DNA from: Bifidobacterium callitrichidarum
GTDB lineage: Bacteria > Actinomycetota > Actinomycetes > Actinomycetales > Bifidobacteriaceae
DNA: 64,000 nucleotides
Direction of reading: 5' to 3'
Assembly (NCBI RefSeq): GCF_003129905.1
Contig: NZ_QFFM01000002.1
Location: 62,001-126,000, forward strand
The first letter of the stretch is position 1; every line of letters starts with the position of its first letter. Both the position numbers and the translations under genes were made by a program. The notes under the pieces are model-generated. The model was not told where the DNA came from, searched no databases, and was given only the letters and a program-made list of their open reading frames with translations. Shown here in pieces: positions 29,304-37,974 of the stretch.

Positions 29304-31226
29304 ATGGCAGAAGGCACGAGCGGACGTCGGCGTTTTTCCGATAAGTGGGGCAAACACGAGCTGGATGTACTGGCCGTGTTGTCTTCGGCGTTCCCGCAAT
29401 GGCTCACTTCGCGCCAGATTGCGCAGCGTGTGAAGGCCTATGCGGATTCCTATGGTGAACTGGCTGATCAGGCCGCCAAGGCCGCGTTCGCCAAGCAGTT
29501 CCAGCGTGACCGTGCCAAGCTCGCCGCCATGGGCATCGCCATCGAGTCCCGCCAGCCCGAATACTCGTCCAAGTCTGAGGGCCAGGATTTCGCGTCCTAC
29601 CGTCTGCAGCTTGGTGACGAACCTCGCATCCGCCTCATGTTCGAGCCGGAGGACATGCCCGTGCTCGCAGCGGCCAACTACCTGGCCCGCTCCATGTCCA
29701 TCTCCTCCGAGCCCGACCAGTCGCAGCTCACCCAGCACGCCTCGCGCACCACGCCGCGCGTGCCGCAGACGCCGATTCCCGGTCTCGGCCTCGATTCCAT
29801 CGCCCCTGGTCTCGGCACCCAGCCGATTCCCGACTCGCTGGTCAAGGTCATCGACTCCCGCCGTTTCGCCGCCACCGTGGAAGTGGATGGCGAACACCTC
29901 AACGTGGCGTACACCGATTCCGACGATCTGGCCATGTATGTGCTGGAGCATCCCGGCGCCACCATCGTGAGCCCGCAGGAGGCCGTGGATGCCTATCATC
30001 GCCGTCTGCACGCTGCCAGCCAGTTCACGCTGGCGGACGAGTCGGCGAGCCCGGTGAGTGCCTCCGTGGTTTCCCCGTCCATCAGCCGCGATGTGAGTGA
30101 GCCCGGCGATCCGGAGTCCATCAAGGCCCAGAACAAGAAGAGCGGTGCCGCGTTCCAGACCGGCAGCGAAGTGGATCGTCGTCTGCGCCTGATGCTGTTC
30201 CTCTCCGCCCATCTGGGCGAGGAGTTCTCCATGGGCGAACTCGCGGTGCGCTTCATCGGCAAGCCCAAGAATGATGACGAGCTTAAGAAGTTCGTGAACA
30301 TCATCCACAAGGACATCAATACGCTCACCACCGTGTCCGACGACGGCGAGATGGCCGGTAGCCAGTTCTTCGACATCGACTGGCCGTTGCTGGATGCCGA
30401 GGGCATCGTTTCCGCCACCAATTCGCTGGGACTGGAGCGTCTGGCCGGCATTTCGCCGCAGTACCTGAGCATGCTCACGGCTTCGGTCAGCTACCTGGCC
30501 CATTCGCCGTTGCTGCCGGACAAGCAGCGTAACCAGGCGGAATCGCTGTACCTGCGCCTGCGCCGGCACGTCACGCCCGGTCAGACCCCGTGGCTGAGCC
30601 TGACCGGCTACGAACTCGAACCGCGAAGCTTCTCCGTGGTCAAGCGCGCCATCAACACCGATTCGTTGCTGGACATGGAATACACGGACGGCACGGGACG
30701 CCTGCGCCGCAAGCTGGTGGCGCCCTTCAAGATCTTCATTGACGAGGGCGTGTATTATGCGGCCGTCTATACGGATGTCGGTTCCGCGGCCCCCAAGGAC
30801 AAGAAGTCGTACGTCGCCAAGGACATGAGCATCGACAAGGCCACGGGCAAGCCGCGCGTATGGCAGGTGTTGCGTTTGGCCCGCATCGAGAAGGCGGAGC
30901 TGGTCAAGCCCACCAAGGAACTCGATGTGCCGAACGTGCCGGTCGCCGAGCTGCGCAAGTGGAGTTTCGACAATGGCACCGAAGCGGTGTTCATCACCGA
31001 TCAGCGTGACCTGCCGTTCATCAAGACTCTGCCCGGCGCCACCGTGGAGCATTGCGGGGCGGGGGAGAAGGTGCACCTGACCGTGTCCTCCGACTCCTGG
31101 TTCGTGGCGTTCTGCATCTCCCACGCCCGTCACATCACGGCCGTGGCCCCGGACACGCTGCGTACGATGATTGTGGCCCGCGCCGAACGCGAGCTCAGCA
31201 TCAGCGACGGCAAGGACAACAAATAA
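29304..31226 (+). CDS. PafBC-like fused WYL-domain transcriptional regulator
   Basis: At 640 residues this is about the length of fused PafB-PafC regulators. The N-terminal part is an HTH unit (KHELDVLAVLSSAFPQWLTSRQIAQRV, then FQRDRAKLAAMG). A second HTH-like unit starts near residue 290 (RRLRLMLFLSAHLGEEFSMGELA), followed by a WYL-type domain (ELEPRSFSVVKRAINTDSLLDMEY, VAPFKIFIDEGVYYAAVY). PafBC controls the DNA-damage response in mycobacteria. The neighbour order, with a HelY-like helicase two genes downstream, matches the actinobacterial pafBC-tat-helY region, although no proteasome or tat genes are seen. Confidence 0.8.
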   Translation: MAEGTSGRRRFSDKWGKHELDVLAVLSSAFPQWLTSRQIAQRVKAYADSYGELADQAAKAAFAKQFQRDRAKLAAMGIAIESRQPEYSSKSEGQDFASYRLQLGDEPRIRLMFEPEDMPVLAAANYLARSMSISSEPDQSQLTQHASRTTPRVPQTPIPGLGLDSIAPGLGTQPIPDSLVKVIDSRRFAATVEVDGEHLNVAYTDSDDLAMYVLEHPGATIVSPQEAVDAYHRRLHAASQFTLADESASPVSASVVSPSISRDVSEPGDPESIKAQNKKSGAAFQTGSEVDRRLRLMLFLSAHLGEEFSMGELAVRFIGKPKNDDELKKFVNIIHKDINTLTTVSDDGEMAGSQFFDIDWPLLDAEGIVSATNSLGLERLAGISPQYLSMLTASVSYLAHSPLLPDKQRNQAESLYLRLRRHVTPGQTPWLSLTGYELEPRSFSVVKRAINTDSLLDMEYTDGTGRLRRKLVAPFKIFIDEGVYYAAVYTDVGSAAPKDKKSYVAKDMSIDKATGKPRVWQVLRLARIEKAELVKPTKELDVPNVPVAELRKWSFDNGTEAVFITDQRDLPFIKTLPGATVEHCGAGEKVHLTVSSDSWFVAFCISHARHITAVAPDTLRTMIVARAERELSISDGKDNK

Positions 31227-31363
31227 TCAGACGATACACAGACCACGCGGTACAGTTGCGGTAGAACGATAACGGATCGTCGTCCGTTCATTCCGTACGC
31301 GACCGCATCGGCCGCGCGGATTAGTAACGACGGTTTAAGTACACCGTAAGAGAAGGAGACGTC

Positions 31364-31681
31364 ATGCCTTGGTGGATATGGCTGGTATTGGCCCTGTTCA
31401 TGCTGGGCATGATCGTCGCCGGGCTGGTCTACGCCGGTATTCACGGACTGCGTGCGCTTAGAGACATGTCCGGTGTGGCCGAGCAGGTCGGCGAACGCAT
31501 GTCCGCAATGGGCGAACCCGGCGAATCCACTGACTTTTCCGAACCGCCGCTGTTCACCCAACCCCTGAGCGTGGCACAGGAACGCTATGCCGATACCTAC
31601 GCGACCGTGCTCAGGCGCAAGGCTGTCAAGCGTGAACGCCACGCGCAGGCATGGAGCCGTTGGAAACGCTTCAATAACTAA
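31364..31681 (+). CDS. Small single-pass membrane protein
   Basis: The 105-residue protein starts MPWWIWLVLALFMLGMIVAGLVYAG, one membrane helix, followed by a polar, partly helical region and a basic tail (RRKAVKRERHAQAWSRWKRF). It occupies the place where tatA lies in other actinobacteria, but it lacks the FG hinge expected of TatA. The ATG follows GAAGGAG. The function is unknown. Confidence 0.7.
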   Translation: MPWWIWLVLALFMLGMIVAGLVYAGIHGLRALRDMSGVAEQVGERMSAMGEPGESTDFSEPPLFTQPLSVAQERYADTYATVLRRKAVKRERHAQAWSRWKRFNN

Positions 31682-31702
31682 CACTCCCATACGGAAGGCA
31701 TC

Positions 31703-34285
31703 ATGGCACGTCACCATCACAGCAAGGATGACTCGCAATCCCGGAACCTGAGCCCCTCGCAACGGTATGCCGCCTTCCAGAAGGTCAAGCGTCAGCGTGC
31801 CTCCGTGGCATCCAAGTTCGCCGCCACGCTCCCGTTCGATCTCGATGATTTCCAGATCGAGGCCAATGAGGCCCTGGAGAATGGCAGCAACGTGCTGGTC
31901 GCGGCACCCACTGGCGCCGGTAAGACCGTGGTGGCCGATTTCGCCATCTACCTCGCTCAGGAACGCAACGTCAAGGCCTTCTACACGACCCCCATCAAGG
32001 CACTGAGCAACCAGAAATACCATGATCTGGTGAACGTGTACGGGCCGGACCGTGTGGGATTGCTGACCGGCGACACTTCCATCAACTCCGAGGCGGACAT
32101 CGTGGTGATGACCACCGAAGTGCTGCGCAATATGCTCTACGAGCGTTCGTCCACGCTCTCCGCCCTGCGATACGTGATTCTGGACGAGGTCCACTATCTG
32201 GCCGACAAGTTCCGTGGGCCCGTGTGGGAGGAAGTCATCATCCACCTGCCCAAATCGGTGAAGATCGTGGGCCTGTCCGCCACCGTGTCCAACGTGGAGG
32301 ACTTCTCCAACTGGATCGCCTCGGTCAGGGGCGAGACCAAACTGGTCATCAGCGAACACCGACCGGTCCCGCTCGAGCAGCACGTGCTGGTGCAGGCCGA
32401 CGAACACACCGAACCGGAGGTGTTGGATCTCTATCGTCGAGACGCCAACGGCGAGCAGACCGTGAAGATCAACGCCGAACTCATCAACCGGCTCGATCAG
32501 CTGGACCGCAAGGCCGCACGCCGCCGCGGCGAACAGCGGCCGGACAAACGCAAGGGCTTCAAGGGCGGCAAGCCCCGCCACGGCGGACAGCTCAAGCCCG
32601 AACGGTACACGCCCCGCCGATGGGCCGTGGTGGACGAGCTGCACTTCCTGGACATGTTGCCCGGCATCTACTTCATCTTCTCGCGCAACGGCTGCGATCA
32701 GGCCGTCGAGCAGTGCATCAACGCCGGTCTCGAACTCACCACGGACGAGGAGGCCGTGCGCATCCGCCGCATCGTGGACGAGATGGTGGACGGTCAGCTT
32801 ACCCAGGAGGACCTGAAAGCGCTGCACTTCTCCAAGTTCCGCTTCGCGCTGGAAGAGGGATTCGCCTCGCATCATGCCGGCATGATCGCCCTGTTCCGTC
32901 AGATCGTCGAACGACTGTTCGAGGAGGGACTGGTCAAGATGGTGTTCGCCACCGAGACGCTGGCCCTCGGCATCAACATGCCGGCCCGCTGCGTGGTGGT
33001 CGAGAAATTGGAGAAGTTCGATGGCACCGGACATGTGGGTCTGACGCCCGGCGAATTCACGCAGCTGACGGGCCGTGCAGGTCGCCGCGGCATCGATACC
33101 ATCGGCCATGCCATCGTGGTGGATCATCACGGTTTCGTGCCCGCCACGGCCGCAGCCCTGTCCTCCAAGCGCGTCTATCCGCTGCATTCAAGCTTCCGTC
33201 CCACGTTCAACATGGCGGTCAACCTGCTCAATTCCAGCGATTACGAGACCGCCCGCGTGACGCTCGACCAGTCGTTCGCCCAATGGGAGGCCAATGAATC
33301 CGCCTGGCAGCTGGAATCGCAGATGACCACGCTCAAGACCGCACTTGCCGGCTACGAACAGGCGTTCCAGTGCAGCCACGGCGATTTCAAGGAGTTCATG
33401 ACGCTGCGCATGGAACTGAGCTCTCTGGAAAAGGACGGCCGGCGCAAACTCAAGCATGAGGTGTTCCTCACCGACCAGGAACGCAGCAAGGCGTTCCGTG
33501 ACCTTGAGACACGCATCCAGGAACTGCGCAAGGCCGAGCGCCAACATCCTTGCCGCAACTGCCCGGATTTGCAACAGCACCTCAAGTGGGGACATCGCTG
33601 GGCCCGTGAGACGCGCGAACTGGAGCGTGTGACCAACCGGTACGATTCCCGCACCGGCTCCGTGGCCCGCCAGTTCGACCGCATCTGCGACATCCTGACC
33701 GAACTCGGCTATCTGGAACGCCATGAGGATGCGGATGGGCGCATCGACATGACGCTGACGGACAAGGGCCGTCTGCTGCGCCGCATCTACAGCGAGCATG
33801 ATCTGGAACTGTGCGAGGCGCTGCTGGCCGGCACCTTCGACAAGCTTGACGCCAATGGTCTGGCCGCGGTGCTCTCCGCCCTGGTGTATGAGGCCAGGCG
33901 TGGGGGAGAGGGCGAGCCACGTCACTACCCCGGCGGTGTCTCCGGGCGCATCGCCATTGCTTCCTCCAAGCTTAAGGGCGTCTGCGCGCACATCGATGCG
34001 CTGTGCGAGGATTACGGCCTCACCGAACTCGCCCAGCCTGACTTCGGCATCGTGGACATCATGTACGAATGGGCTGACGGGGCCTCGCTCGCGGCCTGCC
34101 TGTACGGCACGGACATGACCGGCGGCGACTTCGTGCGCACGGCCAAGCGTCTGGCGGACGTGCTCCAGCAGATCGCCGTTGCCGGCCCGTTGCCGTTCGA
34201 CGGGGGAGAAGCGCTGGCCGATACCGCCCGTGAGGCCGCGGATCGCGTCAATCGCGGCGTGGTGGCCTACTCGGGTGTGGACTGA
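31703..34285 (+). CDS. HelY-like DEAD/DEAH-box (Ski2-type) helicase
   Basis: An 860-residue SF2 helicase. Motif I is AAPTGAGKTVVADF, Ia TTPIKALSNQKY, II DEVHYL, III GLSATVSN, and VI GRAGRRGIDT, with FATETLALGINMPAR between. The C-terminal half has the DSHCT-type helical domain (ALLAGTFDKLDANGLAAVLSALVYEARRG). A basic insertion (RRGEQRPDKRKGFKGGK) sits between the RecA domains. It probably unwinds RNA. The ATG follows GGAAGGC, 21 bases after the small membrane gene. Confidence 0.92.
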   Translation: MARHHHSKDDSQSRNLSPSQRYAAFQKVKRQRASVASKFAATLPFDLDDFQIEANEALENGSNVLVAAPTGAGKTVVADFAIYLAQERNVKAFYTTPIKALSNQKYHDLVNVYGPDRVGLLTGDTSINSEADIVVMTTEVLRNMLYERSSTLSALRYVILDEVHYLADKFRGPVWEEVIIHLPKSVKIVGLSATVSNVEDFSNWIASVRGETKLVISEHRPVPLEQHVLVQADEHTEPEVLDLYRRDANGEQTVKINAELINRLDQLDRKAARRRGEQRPDKRKGFKGGKPRHGGQLKPERYTPRRWAVVDELHFLDMLPGIYFIFSRNGCDQAVEQCINAGLELTTDEEAVRIRRIVDEMVDGQLTQEDLKALHFSKFRFALEEGFASHHAGMIALFRQIVERLFEEGLVKMVFATETLALGINMPARCVVVEKLEKFDGTGHVGLTPGEFTQLTGRAGRRGIDTIGHAIVVDHHGFVPATAAALSSKRVYPLHSSFRPTFNMAVNLLNSSDYETARVTLDQSFAQWEANESAWQLESQMTTLKTALAGYEQAFQCSHGDFKEFMTLRMELSSLEKDGRRKLKHEVFLTDQERSKAFRDLETRIQELRKAERQHPCRNCPDLQQHLKWGHRWARETRELERVTNRYDSRTGSVARQFDRICDILTELGYLERHEDADGRIDMTLTDKGRLLRRIYSEHDLELCEALLAGTFDKLDANGLAAVLSALVYEARRGGEGEPRHYPGGVSGRIAIASSKLKGVCAHIDALCEDYGLTELAQPDFGIVDIMYEWADGASLAACLYGTDMTGGDFVRTAKRLADVLQQIAVAGPLPFDGGEALADTAREAADRVNRGVVAYSGVD

Positions 34286-34402
34286 CGAGGATATCCGGCG
34301 GCGAATCGGTAGCGGTTCGACAGCAAGCCGCCGGAATAGAGTCCAAGTCCGAACTGTTGCGTAAATTGGTACGGTTACGAATTATTCAAGGAGGATGCCG
34401 AT

Positions 34403-34750
34403 ATGGCAGAACGCAGCTTGAGGGGTATGAGCATCGGCGCGAAGTCGCTGGAGTCCGATGACAACGTGGACTTCGCCGCCAGGAACGATGTGGCATACGT
34501 GTGCCCGAAGGGCCACCGCACCATCCTGCCGTTCGCCGAGGGTGCCGAAGTGCCGGACGAATGGGAGTGCCGTTGCGGTGCCGTGGCGCATCGTGAGGGC
34601 GACGAGGACCGTGAGGGCGACGAGATCGCCAAGCCCACCCGTACGCACTGGGACATGCTGCTTGAACGCCGCAGCGAGGAAGAGCTCGCCACGCTGCTCG
34701 AAAAGCGCCTGCAGATGCACCGTGACGGTTGGATCCCCGACTACGAGTGA
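34403..34750 (+). CDS. rbpA: RNA polymerase-binding protein RbpA
   Basis: RbpA is an actinobacterial transcription factor that stabilises the sigma-bearing RNA polymerase open complex. The 115-residue protein has the RbpA core with zinc-site cysteines (VCPKGHRTILPF, WECRCGAVA), a basic linker and the C-terminal sigma-interaction domain (PTRTHWDMLLERRSEEELATLLEKRL). A duplicated REGDED/REGDE element lies in the linker. The ATG follows AAGGAGG. A strong terminator is found downstream. Confidence 0.95.
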   Translation: MAERSLRGMSIGAKSLESDDNVDFAARNDVAYVCPKGHRTILPFAEGAEVPDEWECRCGAVAHREGDEDREGDEIAKPTRTHWDMLLERRSEEELATLLEKRLQMHRDGWIPDYE

Positions 34751-34820
34751 TTCGCCGCGAGCGGTCGTAAGCGATTCCGGTGTTGCCGGCCCGCACGACC
34801 ACATGAACAACACGTGAACT

Positions 34821-34849
34821 TTATGCCCAGTCAAACCGACTGGGCATAA
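34821..34849 (+). terminator. Terminator after rbpA
   Basis: TTATGCCCAGTC and GACTGGGCATAA form a perfect 12-bp stem with an AAACC loop, 71 bases after the rbpA stop. Confidence 0.8.
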
Positions 34850-34937
34850 TCATTGCTGGTACGTAGCGCGTGTGGCCCGAACCACACGTCTGGCGCGTAG
34901 GTTTTTCAAGAACAACGACAGGGGAGTAGACCTCACA

Positions 34938-35657
34938 ATGGCACAGCACCCGAGGAATGTGGTCCTGCTGGACCTCGACGGCACACTGACCAAATCCGAT
35001 GGCGGCATCATCGCATCCGTCGTCAAGACCTTCGAGGCCCTGGGCCGCCCGGTGCCGGATGACGCCGAACTGCATCGTTTCATCGGACCGGCCATCATCG
35101 AATCCCTGCAGCGCAACCATGTGCCGGAGGACGAACTGGACCACGCTGTGGACATCTACCGCAGCTACTATGCCGACAAGGCCGTGTTCGACGACCCGAA
35201 CGAGCCTGGTAACAAGGTGCCCGGTCGTCTGGTGAACGTGGTGTTCCCGGGCATTCGCGAGCAGCTTACGAAGCTGCGTGAGGACGGTTATTACCTGGCG
35301 CTGGCCAGCTGCAAGCCGGAATACCAGTGCGTGCCGATTTGCGAGCACTTCCACCTGACCGAACTGCTGGACGGCATCTACGGCGCGTCCAAGGACAACA
35401 GCCGTCTCGACAAGGACCAGGTGATCCGGTACTGCTTCGACAAGATCGGTTTCGACGCCGCGGCCGGCGATAAGGCCGTGATGATCGGCGATCGTTACAC
35501 GGACATCGATGGCGCCCGTGCCTGCGGTCTGGACACCATCGGCTGCCGCTGGGGCTACGCTCCGGCCGGCGAGATGGAGGAACACGGCGTCTACGAAATC
35601 ATCGAGACCACGGACCAGCTTGAGGACGCGGTCAACCGGTATTTCGCGACGCACTGA
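34938..35657 (+). CDS. HAD-superfamily phosphatase (Gph/5'-nucleotidase-like)
   Basis: The 239-residue protein has HAD motif I VVLLDLDGTLTKSDGG, motif II ALASCKPE, the lysine region (DKDQVIRYC) and motif IV MIGDRYTDIDGA. A helical cap domain lies between motifs I and II, as in phosphoglycolate phosphatase and nucleotidase relatives. The start MAQHPRNVVLLD was chosen because motif I must be near the N-terminus and AGGGGAG lies upstream. The substrate is uncertain. A MITE is inserted 13 bases after the stop. Confidence 0.88.
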   Translation: MAQHPRNVVLLDLDGTLTKSDGGIIASVVKTFEALGRPVPDDAELHRFIGPAIIESLQRNHVPEDELDHAVDIYRSYYADKAVFDDPNEPGNKVPGRLVNVVFPGIREQLTKLREDGYYLALASCKPEYQCVPICEHFHLTELLDGIYGASKDNSRLDKDQVIRYCFDKIGFDAAAGDKAVMIGDRYTDIDGARACGLDTIGCRWGYAPAGEMEEHGVYEIIETTDQLEDAVNRYFATH

Positions 35658-35670
35658 TTGCATTGTTTTT

Positions 35671-35894
35671 GGCTCTGTTAAACCAGGCATTGACATGCCC
35701 CTTATTCTTGGCTCCCCTTGTCAGGACATTGCCGTGAAGCAAACAGCGGAGCTGTTTGTAGGCGATGTGCGAGACGACAGTCGAGCCCAACAGAACGCGA
35801 ACGAAGTTCGTCCATGATTGCAGGACGAGCTGGCGGCGAAGCCGACTGAGGGGTAGTCCGGTGGGATTCATGTCAATCTTGGTTTAACAGAGCC
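35671..35894. mobile_element. 224-bp MITE with 26-bp terminal inverted repeats
   Basis: The ends are GGCTCTGTTAAACCA..TTGACATG and its near-perfect reverse complement (35671-35697 and 35869-35894). Both sides carry TTGTTTTT, an 8-bp target duplication. GGCTCTGT ends and 8-bp duplications fit ISL3-type transposition. The core contains nested inverted repeats, related to 13690-13880, and edges resembling the GGCTCCCCT repeat at 44733-44780. It has no coding capacity, so it would need a transposase in trans. Confidence 0.8.
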
Positions 35895-36216
35895 TTGTTT
35901 TTTGATTGCCGCTTCCTTCGACCGACGAATGATGATGCGTATCATCGTGAGGTTGGCTGAGGGGCGCGGTTTTTCTTATGGTAATAATTTGGGTCAGCGT
36001 TATTTGGAGAGCGTCGTTGACATATCAGAATCATCAATCTGACATAACGTACGTTATCGGATATAAGAAACATACATAAGATAAAGCCCTTGAAACCAAT
36101 TGATTCCAAGGGCTAAATCATCTCTCTGCTAATTATCGTTCATTACCGAAACCTGTTTATTTACGACTTATTTTCTACTGTGCATGGAACACGTTTTATG
36201 TCCTGGCAAAGAATCG
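35895..36216. other. AT-rich non-coding interval with one hairpin
   Basis: About 320 bases without a credible gene. The only structure seen is AGCCCTTGAA..TTCCAAGGGCT at 36085-36114, a probable terminator for the leftward gene at 36217 or an unknown small transcript. Base composition is lower in GC than the flanks. Confidence 0.5.
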
Positions 36217-36624
36217 TTACGCCGACTTGCTATTGTTCCTATCACGCCCGGCAGCGCTGCCGATACGCCGGTCCATTTCGGTTTCCATCGCATGCCGTGC
36301 CTGCACGTACATCACGGCGATTTCAGCCATCACCAGCACGATGACGATGATCGCGCCGGCCAGCGCGTTCTGTTCGTAGAACGCACGCACATCCACATCC
36401 ATGGCGTCGGCGGTCAACGCATATACAGGAAACGGCACAATCGCCATGATAAACGACGCCACATGCGCCATGACCACGGTCCAGCTCACCGGGTTGACGG
36501 CTCCGCGCCTAGACCTCGGCGTGAACACCTGGCCGCGCAGCACCGTGAGCCCGATGATGTTCGCCGCCATGACCACGGCGATGATCCACAGTGCCGCGGG
36601 CAGCAGTTCGACGAGTAACGTCAT
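36217..36624 (-). CDS. Small membrane protein, unknown
   Basis: The 135-residue protein has about three hydrophobic helices (near residues 8-30, 48-70 and 85-107) and a charged C-terminus (METEMDRRIGSAAGRDRNN). No family was recognised. The start MTLLVELLPAALW is preceded by GGAGG. It is upstream of nothing obviously related, and the next leftward-transcribed gene upstream of it is the FtsR-like regulator. Confidence 0.6.
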   Translation of the reverse strand: MTLLVELLPAALWIIAVVMAANIIGLTVLRGQVFTPRSRRGAVNPVSWTVVMAHVASFIMAIVPFPVYALTADAMDVDVRAFYEQNALAGAIIVIVLVMAEIAVMYVQARHAMETEMDRRIGSAAGRDRNNSKSA

Positions 36625-36736
36625 GGTTCAGGAACCTCCGGAATCAAGCAATTTCAAGGTACGCGCAGTATGCTGCTCCCCTATATTGCAAACGTTGTCA
36701 ATCAGCTAATATGCAATACGCAAAATCCGACCATAG

Positions 36737-37375
36737 CTATTGCATGGCCTGTTCACGCTGTCGTCGCTGCGTCTCCAGCTTCTTGCGCATGCGCATGGCC
36801 GTGAGCTCGTCGATAGGCCGCGACGTGGTTATGGAAGCCGGATTGGCGGCCAGATCCACGTAATCCTCGTGCTCCAATGCGGCTTCGATCTGATGCCAGA
36901 GCGAGCCGACCGACACGGCGAACACCGCCTTGCCGCTTTGCAGCAGTTCGAGCATCTGTTCGCTGGTGGTGCATTCGTGCACTTCCTGACCGTCGCACAT
37001 GATGGTCACGTTGGCGAGCTGGTCGGTGCTGCGCTGGGTAAGGAAGCCGATGGCCGCGGTGACGTTCTGCAGGTTCACGCCGGCGTCCAGCAGTCTTTTG
37101 GATACGGCGAGAATCACCACATCCTTGAAGGAATACAAGCGGCGTGAACCGGAGCCATGTGAAGGGGTGATTGACGGCTCCACGATCTGCTTACGCGCCC
37201 AATAATCGAGCTGTCGGTAGGTGATGCCGGCCACCTTGGATGCCACGGTGCCGCGATATCCGCGCTTAGGTTCCTCGGAGTCGCCGCTGGAGAACAGTTC
37301 CCCCTGAATCGCCGGCGCGTTCAGATTCGTCTGCTCGCGCAGCGGAACATGGAGATGCAGCTCGGTCTGTTCCAT
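36737..37375 (-). CDS. MerR-family regulator, FtsR-like
   Basis: The 212-residue protein has a MerR-type winged HTH (GYRGTVASKVAGITYRQLDYWARKQIVEPS.. then GSRRLYSFKDVVILAVSKRLLDAGVNLQNV). In mycobacteria and corynebacteria the orthologue (Rv1828/FtsR) lies next to the FHA protein GarA/OdhI and controls ftsZ. The same order is seen here, which supports the assignment. The C-terminal 100 residues probably form the effector or dimer domain. Control of cell-division genes is inferred from orthology. Confidence 0.85.
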   Translation of the reverse strand: MEQTELHLHVPLREQTNLNAPAIQGELFSSGDSEEPKRGYRGTVASKVAGITYRQLDYWARKQIVEPSITPSHGSGSRRLYSFKDVVILAVSKRLLDAGVNLQNVTAAIGFLTQRSTDQLANVTIMCDGQEVHECTTSEQMLELLQSGKAVFAVSVGSLWHQIEAALEHEDYVDLAANPASITTSRPIDELTAMRMRKKLETQRRQREQAMQ

Positions 37376-37512
37376 CGCACTCCCCCTTCATTGGGCACGG
37401 CCATCGGGTGCGGCATCATGGCGTTTCCGTCGCATCGCGGCCGACGATGGACGTTCTCCCGTGTTCGCGACGGCGTTGGCCCTGATGGCGAACACGGGAA
37501 ACAAGTCGGCTG

Positions 37513-37956
37513 CTACTGCGAGATGACGGCCGACTTGGTGAAGAACATGAGGCGGAACTTGCCGATCATGATCTCGTCGCCGTTCTTCAGGACGGCCTGA
37601 TCGACGCGCTGGCGGTTCACGTACGTGCCGTTGAGGCTACCGGCGTCGATGACGGAGAACTGGCCGTTGACGCGGCGGAACACGGCGTGCTGGCGGGACA
37701 CGGTGGAGTCGTCCAGCAGGATGTCCGCGCGCGGGTCACGGCCCACGGTGATTTCATCCTCGTCCAGCAGATAACGGGAGCCGGATACCGCGCCTCGGGT
37801 GGAGATCAGCAGCGCCGTGCCGTCGGACAGGCGGGTGATGGTGTCCAGATCGTCCTGGGTGAGCGGACGGTCGCCGGTGGAGGTGATGGGCAGTACGTTA
37901 ATGGCGGGCAGACCGATGATGGTGGTTTCGCCTGCGCTAGGAATCGGATCAGTCAT
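37513..37956 (-). CDS. FHA-domain protein, GarA/OdhI-like
   Basis: The 147-residue protein has a phosphothreonine-binding FHA domain (about residues 60-135) with GRDPRADILLDDSTVSRQHAVF and GSLNGTYVN. The N-terminal tail carries GETTIIG, comparable to the ETTS kinase target motif of GarA, which binds its own FHA domain after phosphorylation. GarA/OdhI normally inhibits 2-oxoglutarate dehydrogenase, an enzyme bifidobacteria are thought to lack, so its partner here may differ. Confidence 0.85.
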   Translation of the reverse strand: MTDPIPSAGETTIIGLPAINVLPITSTGDRPLTQDDLDTITRLSDGTALLISTRGAVSGSRYLLDEDEITVGRDPRADILLDDSTVSRQHAVFRRVNGQFSVIDAGSLNGTYVNRQRVDQAVLKNGDEIMIGKFRLMFFTKSAVISQ

Positions 37957-37974
37957 AATATTTCAGTTTACTCC

